From NCBI GenBank assembly GCA_026770575.1, contig MU657197.1:159027-223026 (forward strand): a stretch of DNA of 64,000 nt, read 5' to 3'. The DNA comes from Pelagophyceae sp. CCMP2097. Lineage: Eukaryota; Sar; Pelagophyceae. Within the stretch, counting starts at the first letter, position 1; each line of letters starts with the position of its first letter. Of this stretch, positions 34,901 to 46,900 are shown piece by piece. The notes below the pieces were generated by a model. It worked only from the letters and a program-made list of their open reading frames with translations. It was not told the origin of the DNA and ran no database searches. The position numbers and the translations under genes were made by a program.

Positions 34901-37900
34901 ACCGATGTTTGGTCGGCGCGGCTTGCGACGTGGCCCGCGGCGTCGCGCGCCAAGTACGGTTTCAACTGCGCCTTCCAGAAGAAGCCCGTTTTGGTCTGCC
35001 CCTGGCCCAGCTTGGCGAAGACGTCGCGGCGGTGCGAGTCGGAGAGGATGAGGTTGGTCAGGCGCATGCGTTGCGAGGCGTGCCTGGTTCTTGGAATGAG
35101 CTTCGCTTCCAGAAAAGGGGCCGTCGAAAAGCGACGGTTCCCAAGTCGCCGAACGAAGGACCGTCTCCGTCTCGCCGCCGTCGAACGAAGGACCGCCGCC
35201 GTCGAAGGACCGTCCTTTTCGGGCCGGTGGCAACGGTCGTTTTTTTCTCGACCAGCTCCATCCAGGGGCCGTCTTTTTCGACGTATTCCACGGACCGCCT
35301 TCTCGGGCCGTTTTTTAAGAACCGTCCTCTTCGGCCCGGGCCGTCGGGGAAGCCATCTCAAGGGGCCGAAACGAGACCGTCGAAGAGCCGTCAAAGACGA
35401 GGGCCCTTCGAAAAAAGGGGCCGGATCCAAAGGGCCGCCTCGAGGCCCATCTGAATGGCCCTCGAGAACGGACCGTGCTCGACGGACCGTCTTCAAGGGC
35501 CGCCGTCTCTTCAAGGGCCGTCTCTTCAAGGGCCCTCGAGCTCGGACCTTTTTTTCGCAAGAGTCGAATTCGGACTGCCTTCAGAGCCGCCGATTCGGGT
35601 CGCCTCGACGGGTCGCCTCTCCGACCCTCGACGCGTCGCCTCCTTTCAAAAAGAGCCGCCCTCAAAAAGGCCCGCCGAAGCGATGGCCGAAACGGCCGTC
35701 TTGACGGTGGTGGGATGCCGTTGACTTTGTTGGGATGCCGTTGACTTTGTGGCCTTTCAAGATGCGTTCGAATCTCGGACGAGGGCCGGTGGAAACGGCC
35801 CGTCTCGACACGCGAGCTCGCAAGCGACGTCGAACCGACGCTCTTCCGCGGGCCGCACATGCCAAGGGCCGCCCATGCGAAGGGCCGTCGAATCCACGGG
35901 CCGCCTCTGCGCGGCCGTCTCTACGACCGTCGCCGCGGCCGTCCGCAAGTCGCGAAAGGACCCTCTCGGCGCGCTCGGCGCGGCGCACTTTGTGAAAAGC
36001 CTCCTCTGTGAAACGCCTCCTTTTAGAAAAGCCGCCTCTGTGCAACGCCTGCTGGGTTCATCAGAAGGGCCGTCGTTTGCCCAAGACGTGCGCCGCTGCC
36101 TCGCGACGGCGCCTGCGCCATCTGGACGAGGTGCGTCAAGTCGTGCGACTGTCGGGCTGCATAGCGCACAAAGGCACCTGGGTCGTCGGCCTCGAGCACC
36201 GCCTCCGTCTCGGCGACGGAAAAGGCCGCCGCCACCAAGAGCGCGATTTGCGCCGCGTCTTCGGCGCGGTCCTCCTTTTGGGCGCAGAACCAGTCGAGGC
36301 GGGTCTGTTTCGGGTACCTCGCCATGGACCGCTTCAACTGGCATTTGAGCGTCCACGTTTGCGCCGAGACGACCGAGTGCAGGAAGGCGGCCACGTTGCC
36401 CGAGATGGGAACCGCATCTTCGAATTTGACGCGCTCCGTGCCGGCCTTTGAAACGAAGCCCACAGCGCCCACCGCATCATCAACCTCCAGCTTGGCCGTC
36501 TGCGGCAGCACTTTATAAATCTGCACCCTGGCAGGATTCGACCCGGTGGACCTAGAGGACCCGTTGGACACTCCGCCTCTCGGCCGTCCAAGCAGGCGAG
36601 CCGGGGCGCAAGATCCGGCGGGCTTCGGCGCTCTCCAAAGGCGCGAGCCTGCCTGCTTTGGGGCCGCCCGGTGGACTGCTGTGATGCCGCGTGATCCACC
36701 GGGCCGTCTCGGATCGAACCCCCGCCCGCTCCCGACTTGCGCCCGCCCGTCGAGTCCCGCCTCCTGCACCGCCGAGCATCGAGAGCGCGCAAGGGCCGTC
36801 GGGGCCGCCGAAGATGCCACAGTCGAAAAGGACCGTGGCACAAAAATTCCCGAATTCGGAACTGAACCCGAGTCGCAAGTCGCAAGGTGGTGGGCCGTCT
36901 TCGATGCCTCGGAGGACCTCCGGACCTCGTCGAGAACAGACTCGCGTCTGGCAGAACCCCAATCTTCAGAACCTTGGAGGCCATCCCCTCTTTGAATCAT
37001 CGAATCCTGCGCCAGGGCCGTGTACAGCAGTTGCCACTTGATTTCCCAAAGTCCAAAAGCAAAAGCCTCGTCCAAAAGCAAAAGCACAAAAAGATGGCAT
37101 ATATCCAAAACTGACGGCGTGTCAAAATCTCACCAAGGCGGCTATTTAGGATTTTATCAAATCTATTTCCACCCTTTTGGAGCCCAACTTTCTCACAAAG
37201 AAGCCTTTTTGGGATTGTATTGCATGGTTCCATATTTTGCTTCTTGAGATTTTGACACGTCTGGTTTTGGATGTTGGTCTTCTGCTTTTAGCCTTAGGGC
37301 AATCAAGTGGCAAAGGCGAATCCGCCAAACCTTGACCAAGGTCGCCGCCGAGGGGGGCAGCTTACTAGAGGCGCGTCGTGGACCCCTCGGGGTCCCTAAT
37401 TGAGCACTCCGAAAGCTCCAAATGCCGCGACCCCAAGAGAGCCTTCACCGCCAAACAAAGTCGGCATTGGCCACGGATGTCGCCTTGCGACTCGATGCAA
37501 CGGCGGGTTCCGTCTGGCGAGCTCTGGTAAGGTGCCGTCTGGTGAGGTGCTCCGCGGTCCCGATGCAGGGCGAACCTTGGTCTTGGGCGGCGATGCAGGG
37601 CGAGACCCGCTTCGGTTCGACGGTCGCTCAAAGAGTCGCTCGAAAACACCAAATCCCAAAAGTCGAAATTGGAAGCAAAGGCTTCCACCTTCCACTCGGG
37701 CGACGGACGCTCGCACCAAAGGCTCGAGTGGCTTGCCCAAAGGTCGAAATGTTGGGGCGACGCAAAAGTGGCCTGGCGCACCAAGAGCCCCGTGCTCGCC
37801 ACCGGGGCTGAGCTTGTGCCCAAGGGACCCACGAGGCGGGCCGCGCTAGACCGGCCGGTCGACAAAGGCGCCCGCGGGGATGGGCTCGTCTCCAGTCGGT

Positions 37901-40900
37901 CGAATACGGTCATTTGCAGAGGTTTGGCCTTGCGCATTCGAGCAGGTACGAGGGCGGGGTGTTGCCGCGCGCGCCGTCGCCTCTGTCTAGACTGACGCCG
38001 GGCAACCGGTCCCGCCCGCCCCCCCGGTGAAAGGGGGACTGCGCCCGGTACGGCGCGCCCCGCAAAAGCTTTGCCGAGGCCACGACCCGTTGAGCGTGCT
38101 CGCCGAACCTGGCTCTAGTTGCGCCCATCGCGCCGCTCTGGAGACCAGCTCGGTGCCAGGGGAGGCGGCGCCCCTTTGAACTCGCCAGACTCGCTGGCCT
38201 CGCCAAAGCAACCAAGCGCGACGGCGCGATACACAAACGGGCAGTATTTGGGTGCCTCGGCGACCCGAGTCTTCGGGCCCCATTTTCCGATTTGCCGCTC
38301 GTGCCGCGCCGACTCTTCGCACGCCGAGTTTGCACTTTGCGTCTTGCGAGTCGTCGAGGTGGAAAGCGACTTTGGGCGCGCAACTGCTTCGGTCCGAGGG
38401 TGGTCCGGTGGAGGCGTGTGCGATTCGGGTTCTCCAAGAGGGGCGCTCTCTTCGGGGCCGTCCTCGAGACAGAGGCCCGTCTTCGGGGACCTTGCGTCTT
38501 GGGCCACGCTTGGAAAAGGCGAAAAGTCCCGGAAAACGTGGCGTCTTCGGGCCGTGGCTCGGTCCGTGCACAACGGGCCCGTTTTGAAGCGACGTGGTCC
38601 GCCCGCTTTCCGAGTGGCATCCGCCCTTTCGACAAGCGAGTCGCTGGTGAGGCCCCGTGCCGAATCGTACACGGAGCCCGGTCCCCGCCGTCTCAATCGC
38701 CGCAATCCGAATCGGCATCTGCGTCGGTTCGAAACTTTTTCGACGACTTGCCAACAAAGGGCCCGTTTCAAAAAAATGCGTGCCGTTCTGCGACCGCGTT
38801 GGCCACCTTGGCTCTTGGCCGCTCCCTTCCGGGCCTCTCCAGCGTCCTCCGCGTTCCACGGACTTTGCCCTCGGCAAACGCTCAATCTGGCATTCGGCAT
38901 CGTCTGTGGAATCCTCCGGGACCTTATGCATCGGATTTTTCAAATGGGCCGTTTTTCCCTCCAATTTGGCCGTCGTTTTTTTAAAAAATGGGCCGTTTCC
39001 CCTCCGGCACCGTGGTGCGTCGCAGTCTCAGCCGCAGCACCCGAGCGGCGTGCGGGGCCCCGCGCCGACGCGCCTCTGGCTTCGGGGACGTTCGAAGCGC
39101 CGGCCAAGGTCAGATAGGGAGGCTTCGGTGAAGGATGCAACCTGCGCAGACTCGCACGACCCTCCGGCCCTGTCCGTTTCATCGAGTCGACAACCAGGCC
39201 CGTCTCTCCGCGGTTCCGCGCGCCCGTTCGTCTCGGGGCTCTCGGCCGACTCGAGGGGCCTTTGGGGGTCGCGCCGCCGAGAAGGCGCGGTCCCGCAGCC
39301 CCCGCACCTGTGGGTGATTTCGAGCACCGCGCTCATTTTGAGCCTCTCGAGGCCTCGGCGAATCCGGCCCGGGGCTGCTGCGCGGGGTGAGTAGACCGAC
39401 CCATGCGGCCCATAGCCCGAAGAGACGGGCCCACCTTGGCCGCCCACGCGGCCGAACGGGGTTGGAGCCCCACGAGCTTTCAGGCTTCAACGCGGCCCCT
39501 CTTTTTTTGACCCCGCTTGTTCCAGGGTCCAGACGCCGCTTTGCGCAGCATGTCCAAGAGGTCGGCTTCGGCGATGAAATAAAATCTGGGGAAGGTGTCG
39601 CGTTTGGCGTTGACGAAGTCGGCCAGCGCGCGCTTCAGCGACTCCAGATCCGCATGCAGCGAGTCCAGCTGTTCCCCGACGCCGCTTTGCGAGCAGGCCC
39701 GGATCACGTTCTTCGAGTGCGCGAGACTGCGCAAGACGGACCGCAATCGCGCGTGCGCCGACTTGAAGTGCGACGAAGCGACGGGGAGCTCCGCCTTGAC
39801 CTCGGGAGCCCCGAACAAGGGTTCTAGACAAGTCCACGTCCGCTGCACCGCCGTGAGCATCGCGGCCGTGGCCGCCACGGTGGCGAGCGACGTTTGCCAC
39901 TCTTCAAGTTCCGTCTTCAAAAAGGTGGTCTTGTGCGCGGCGGTGCGCAGCGCGAGCTGGTCGTGGGCGAGCTGGGCCGCGTCGGATTCGGCGAGGGCGA
40001 GCAGCGGCACGTCCGTTTGTTTGTAGTACGTCGTGTCGAAGACGGCCGCGGCCCAAAACGCCTCGACGCTCTTGAGGGCCGACTCTCGCGCCGCCTCTCG
40101 CAAAGCGCCGTCGCAGACTTGGGTCACAAAAGAAGCGGGCAAGTCGAGCGCGAGGATTTCGCTCAACGCCATGGACCGCACGTCCTGCTCGACGGAGGCG
40201 CTCAACGCGGCCCAGTGCCGCTCTCGCAGCGCCGCGCGCTTCAACGAGGCGACGAGGTGGCACGCGCTCTGAAAATGCACCGCCGTCTTCACAAGCTGCG
40301 CCTGAGCCTCGCTCTTCAAGACGGCCGGCGGCATGGCCATCACTTTGTGCCTGACAAAATCGCCGTTGTCCACAAGCCCCGCCGCGTCCAAGTCGCGGAA
40401 GTGCACTTCGCCGGCCTGGCGCATGTACTCGCGGCATTCGCCGGCGAGGCTCCAAAATGCCGAAAACGCGCCCAGGACGCGGCCCGCGTCGGCGCACAAT
40501 TCAACGGACTGGCACATTTGGTCGCGGCAGTCGAAGAGTGCCGCCAGGTGCATCATCTCTTCGAGCTTGCCCTCTTCGACTGTGTACTCTGCGACCATGG
40601 CCTCCAACGACGCGCCGTCCCGCGTCTGGAACGGCGCCCGGGCCACCTTTTCCGAGAAAGCGCGGCACCGCGCCTCGTGATCCGCCATGTCCGACGCCGT
40701 CCTCGACGCTTGGTCCTTCATGTACGGCGCAATGCGCAACTCCGCCGGCGGGGCCTGCGAAAGGACTTGCTCGTAGACGCTCCGATGCTTGTCTAAAAGA
40801 GCGAGCTGCGGGCCGACGTTGGACCCCTGCGATTTTAAAAAGGCCAAAGTGCAGGCCAGCCGGTCTAATATCAAGCCGTTGGCCGCTGTCCCTTCTGCCA

Positions 40901-43900
40901 CCTCGACGAGCCCGAGCTTGACGGAGACGAGAGCCGCTCGATTCTCGGAGTCGCTCCAGTCGCTCTTGTGAAAAGGTGCGCTGATGGCAGCCAGAGTGCT
41001 CTCGAGCCAGTCCTCGACGAGTCGCAGATCGTGCCGGATCTGAGTGGCAAGCAGCTTGCCGGTGAACGTGTTATTCGCCCGCGCGCCGCTCGACTCGAAC
41101 ACGACGTCGGCGCCGCTCCCGCGCACGGCCCCCGCGAGGCCGCCGAAAGTGCCGTTGAAAACGACGGCGATGGTGTATTTGCCGGGCGCGTCGGGCGAGA
41201 ACGAGACGAGGTACGACCCGTCGTCCCGGTCCCGCACGGACACGTTCCGAAGGACCCGGTCGCCGTGGTGGATGACGACGGTAAAGTCGTCGTTTCCAGT
41301 CTGGCGATTTTCGTTGTTTGCGTCTCGGGCGCGGATGACAAACGTCGCCGCTTCGCCGGCGAGGCCGCCGTGGAGCAGGCCGGGGCCGAAGATGAGCGTG
41401 GTGGCGGCCGAGGTGACGGGGAAGAAGACGAAGCTCTGAGCCGTGGTGGTGAACGAGTCGCCTTTGAGGGCGACTCGGACGTGCACCTAGACGGTGGGCC
41501 TTGCCGGTGAAGACCATGTCGCAGGCCACGCCCCCGCTCGTTGTCGACGGCTTTGGACGGGTTTCGGATTCGGGCCTTGCCTTCAACGGCACCGGAAAGG
41601 CCGACGAATTGAGAGGGGGCCTTTCTCCGAGGATTCGGGCCAAAAAGCATCGCATTCGGGCCCGTCTCCGAAAGCGCCCGAAGAAAGACCGTGGTCCCCG
41701 TACCTTGGGGACGGTTGGCAATCCGAAATCAGGTGCGCACGTCGCTTCCTGCGCGTCCTGCGGGCCCAAAAGTCCAACATCCGCAGGCCCCCCGTCGTCG
41801 GAAAGATGACACACCATCCGGGCCGCGTAAGGGATTCGGCGGAACAGGACGCCGATGATTTCCAATTCCGGCTCTGATGCGGTCTCTGATGCGGTCTCGA
41901 CGAGTTCAACTTTGGCCTTGCGGAGCACGAAATCCTGGGGTCCGGAGGAGAACGGGCCCCGTCGACCGAAAGGGGGCCGGCGATCGCCGAAATCCGTCTT
42001 GCCAGATTGGCCCTCGAGGGGGGGGCGAAAAGGGTGGCTTCTTCTCGAAAAGGGGGGCTTCTTCGGAACATTTGAAGAGGGCCCCGTCGACTTGTGGCCC
42101 GTTGAACTTGTGGCCCGTTGAACTTGCGGCCCCTCCAAGCCCGTTCTAGAAAGAGGCCCATGGAGAGAGGCCCCTCACTTCGCCCCGTCAAAAAAAGGGC
42201 TCTTGTTGTCGGCCGAAGGCGGCTCCTCCGCCAACCGGGCTCCCTCGCGCGGGCCATTCTCGGCCGTCAGCGGACATGGATATTGGCCCGGTGATCTTGG
42301 CCCTTTGATCTTGGCCCTTTGACTTTGTCCGCGACGGGAGTCGTGCTGTTCCCCTGTCAGAGGTGATCTCTTTCCGGTTCAACGGACGCCGCATCGCCAC
42401 CTCTCCGGCGCCGTAGGTTGAAAAGTCTGGACTTTTGCAGCGCAGCAGACTCGCACTCACGAATTCGCCCAAAACGTCCACCGCCCCGTGTTTGCCCGCG
42501 AACCGCAGCAGTACGTTTTTGGAATTGACAAAATCCACGCCCGTGATGCTCAGCGGCGTGTGGCCCGTCACGGGGCCCGCGTTCGGTTCGACTGACGAAA
42601 TTGCGTACGGCGGGCCCACGACGCCCGACACGTCCAGAGTCAACGTATCGCCGAGCCATGCGTCGCCCCAGCCGCCGAAGAGCACCAGCCGCGAGCATGG
42701 CGCGTCGTACGCAAGGACCTAGCAACGCGTGAGAGCCAAAAGGCCACTTGAAAGGCGGCCACTTGAAACGGCACCCTCAAGACCGCCCCTCGAGACGGCC
42801 CTCGAGACCGCCCCTCGAGACGGCCCTCGAGAACGGCGCCGTCAAGACGGCCCTTGAGAACGGTCCCTCGAGAACGGGCCCGTCTCGACGGCCCCTTCCG
42901 ACGGCCATTCAAAATGGCGCCTCGAGAAGGCCCCTCGAGAACGGCCATTCGAGACGGCCATTCGAGACGGCCCCTCGAGACGGCCCCTTTCGACGGCGAC
43001 TCGAGACGGCGCCGTTTCGACGGCCCCTCGAAACGGCGCCTCGAGACGGCCACTCGGGACGGCCCCTCGAGACGGCCCCTGGAGACGGCCATTCGAAACG
43101 GCGCCTCGAGACGAACCCTTTCGACGGCCATTCAAGACGGCGCCTCGAGACGGCCCCTTTCGACGATCCCTTTCGACGGCCATTCGAGAAGGCGCCGTTT
43201 CGACGGCCCCTCGAGACGGCCCCTCGAGACGGCCCCTCGAGACGGCACCTCGAGACGGCCATTCGAGACGGCGCCTTGAGACGGCGCGCCTCGAGACGGC
43301 CCCTTACGACGGCCCTTTGAGGCGGCCCCTGGAGACATCGCCGTTTCGACGGCCCCTGGAGACGGCCCCTTTCGGCAGCCAATCCTGACGGCCCCTGGAG
43401 ACGGCCCCTTTCGGCAGCCAATCGTGACGGCCCCTTTCGACGGCGACTCGAGACGGGCCCGTCTCGAACGGCCATTCCAAACGGCGCCTCGGCGCCGTCT
43501 CGAGGCTTGGGCGGTCCAGAAACCCGAATGCCTTTTGGGTGGGGCCTTTTGAGCGTCCCAAGAACCCGAATGCCTTTTGGGTGGGGCCTTTTGAGCGTCC
43601 CAAGAACAACGGGCCCTCTGTGAATGCCGCTTTGCCGGCGGGTGCTCCCTTGCACCCGGCCCCAGAGGCTGCCGCCCCGAATGCGGCGGTCCCGTGCACC
43701 GTCGCAAAGGGCGGTCCTTTGTGGCAGTTGCGTCCGGACCCTTTCTTTGGGCAGGTGCATTGGGCAGTTGCATTGTTCTGGTCCCTTCCGACGGCCCCGA
43801 ATGCGACGCCGCTCTGGGCGGAGCCAAAGGACGGCCCCTGCTCACGGTGCCTTTCGTTTTGGGGAGTTGCGCACGGCCCCTCGGCGCCCTCGACGGATGC

Positions 43901-46900
43901 GGCGGTTTCTCTCCGGTCCTTTTGTGGCATCGACTGCCGATCCCTTTTCGCATCTCCGAAAGGCACACCGAATACAAAGACGCACCGAATCGCATCTAGG
44001 CGTGGGTCCGTCGCCCGCGACTTGGTGCACGGTCCACCGATTCGTGCAGACGTCCAAGACGCGGATGCCGCCGTCCAGCCTCCCGAGTTTGTTCGTCGTC
44101 TCGTTGAGAGGGCCCAAGCAACCTACGCGCCGTCTCCAGCAAATAAAGCTGGAATGCAAGCTCGGTTTCGGACCCCACCGCCCAACGCGCCCTCGCTTGC
44201 GAAGATGCTTTCAAGCCACGACGGGCCACATGCAGCGGCAGAGGGCCCCGCAAAAGGACGGGGGCCGACATCGATCGACGGCGCTGGACCTGCCCCCCGA
44301 GAATGCGACGAAGAACGTTCCGCAGGTGGCTTCCTTTGGTACCAGGATTTCGTACCGGCCCTTTGGAAGGGTCGGTGCGCACCATCTCAGGGCGTTGCGA
44401 ACCCAAACTCTCGAGAAGATCCATTTCGCAAATGCGCCGTCCTTGGTCGACGATCAGCATGGTCTCGGAACCCGGCACGAAAAAGAAAAAGGCCCGAACC
44501 CTGGCGTTTCCACCGCCGAAACCGCGACGGTGACGTGACCGCTTCGTCGCAACGGGTTCGCACGACGCGCCTGTACAGTGCTGAGATAGTGGTCGGCAGA
44601 ATGCGGGGCCCGTTTTCAACAAGGCCGCCAAGAGGCCGTCTCCAAGTCGCCTCGACAACCGCCTGATGCCCGTCTCAAGGACCGTCTCGAGGACCGTCTC
44701 GAGGACCGTCCGGAGGACCGTCTTAAGGACCGCCTCGAGGGCCGTTTTGAGACCGCCTCGAGGACCGTCTCGAGGGCCGTCCGGAGGACCGTCTCGATTC
44801 GTCTCCAAGTCGCCTCGAGGACCGCCGATCGAGGCAATCTCGAGAGCCGCCTCGACTCGAGAGCCGCCTCAAGGACCGTCTCAAACATCATCTTCGGGAC
44901 CGTCTCCACGCCGTTTTGATGCCGTCTTGAGGACCGTCCCCAAGCCATCTTGAGAACCGTCTCGAGGGGCGCTTCGAGGACCGTCTAGACAACGCCGAGA
45001 CGGACCGTCTTCAAGACCGTATACAGGGCCGTCGAGACGGAACACTTCGAGGGCGCCTCGAGGACCCTCGAGAAACCGTCTTCTGAACCGCCCAAAGGTC
45101 GTTCTGAGACCGCCTCGATGCAGAGGGCCCCGCAGGTGACGGTCATCTCAAAACGGCCATTTTTTTATTCAGGGTTGGGGTGAGGGCAGGGATGAGTTTT
45201 TTTAAGAAAAACGTACCTCTGACCCGCATTCTTCCTCTCACCCATAACTTTTTAAAAAATGACCGTTTTGAGGTTTATGACGCCACCGAGCGCATTCGAC
45301 GCGCGCTGAAACGGCGAGTCCGGAAACGCTCCTCTGAGCGCGATTCGCGAAAAGTTGCCTTTTCAGCGATACACGTCGGTTTGCACATTTGGAAGGGGGT
45401 CAAACTGGCATTTTTATCTCAGCTTAGAAGGCGCCTTTAGAGCAGCGGACCATCGAGAGTTGGGGTTCGTGGCGGTGGCGGTTCTGGAATTCGGACCGTT
45501 TCAGATTTCGATTTCGACGACATTTTTTCGGCGCTTTTTTTCTTTGAAGCACCGGACCACGGAAAGTTAGGGGCTCTCGGCCCCTGCGGGGCCCTATGCG
45601 ACACGACCTGCCGAGGTGGCCCGGGAGGGGAGCCACACAGTGCTTAGATCGGGGTAGGCCCCTGCGGGGCCTTGTCCGTCAAAAGGAGCCTTCGCTCGTT
45701 GGCAAGCATGTCACAATTGAGGCAATGGCGCAATCTCCGGGAAATGAAGTCGAAGCTGGAGCTCCCCACGAGCCGCATGAGAACCATACAGTGCTTGGAT
45801 AGTACTCGGCTCTCTGCGGGGCGCTCTCCGTTTCGAGTGGCCGTCGAAAGGGGCCTTGTCGTCACAAGGCACCGTTTCGAGTGGCCCTTTGAAATTCAGG
45901 GGCCGTCTCTTCGGGGCCGGAGATGGGAGCAGCGGCGGGGTTGCCCTTGAACCCGCGCGTCGGGTTCTCCACGTGGTGTGGCCGTCTTTGAGTGGGTTTT
46001 CTCAGACGGGTCGCGCTTCCAAAGCGCCCTGGGCTTGGCATCGATTCGCAAACCCGTGATGCCGCCTGCTTCGCTCTCTCGCTTTTTCGACTTTTTCGAC
46101 TTAGTCAAAGTTGTCCCGTTTTCACACTTTGCCGCGCGGCTTGCTCGCCGCCAAAGGCGAAGACCTTGCACGAGGGAATGGCCAGCACCTGGCACGTGCT
46201 AAAATGCCAATTCGGGGCCGCCAGGCTCCCATCGAACGCGGACCACACGGCCGGGTCGCGGGAGACGTCGAGGATGAAGAGGTCGCCGAACTGCTCGGCT
46301 GCGTTCCACCCTGCGGCAGACGTCGAGCATGCCCTCGGAGACACCCAAATTCGACCGAATTCGAGAGACCACAGCAGACTCTCCAAGACGGTCGAGGACC
46401 ATGGGGGACTGTCCAAGACGGTCGAGGACCACGGGGGACTGTCGAAGACGGTCGAGGACGATGGCACCAACGGCCGATTTGTTCGGGATTGGCGCACCTC
46501 CAAAGACGAAGACGTTGTCGTCGACGGCGATACTGCCGTGACCGCTGCGCTTCTCCGGGCCGCGACCTTTGGTCCGCGGACTCGCCCAGGTCCAATCCGC
46601 AAAGTCGAGCCGGTGCAGATCATCCAGGTCGCGGCGCGCGTATCCCGCGCCACCTAAAACGTGAACCGTCTTGGGCACGGCCCTCGAAACGGCCCTCGAA
46701 ACGGCCTCGAAACGGCCCTCGAATCCACCGGCATCTTTTCGCCCCGTTGCGATGCGCCCTCGAGTCGGCAAACGCCCGCAAAAGATGCGCCCTCTACGCC
46801 CGACGATTCGACGCGCCCTTAATGAATGCCCGACAATTCGGCAGCTCGGGTCCTTGAAAAGCGTGTTCCGGCGGGCCCTGGCGACGGGCCGCTTGCCCGG

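Noticed and set aside
36023..37108. A 361-codon minus-strand frame read as one protein
   Set aside because: Only 36551-36108 is dynein linker sequence. The upstream part runs through an AG|G acceptor and a MITE end, so it is intron read-through.
42854..43760. Long frames in both directions across the CTCGAGACGGCC repeats
   Set aside because: They encode only RRPLETAP- or GRLEGPSR-type monotony generated by the repeat, and the dynein exons on either side join directly.
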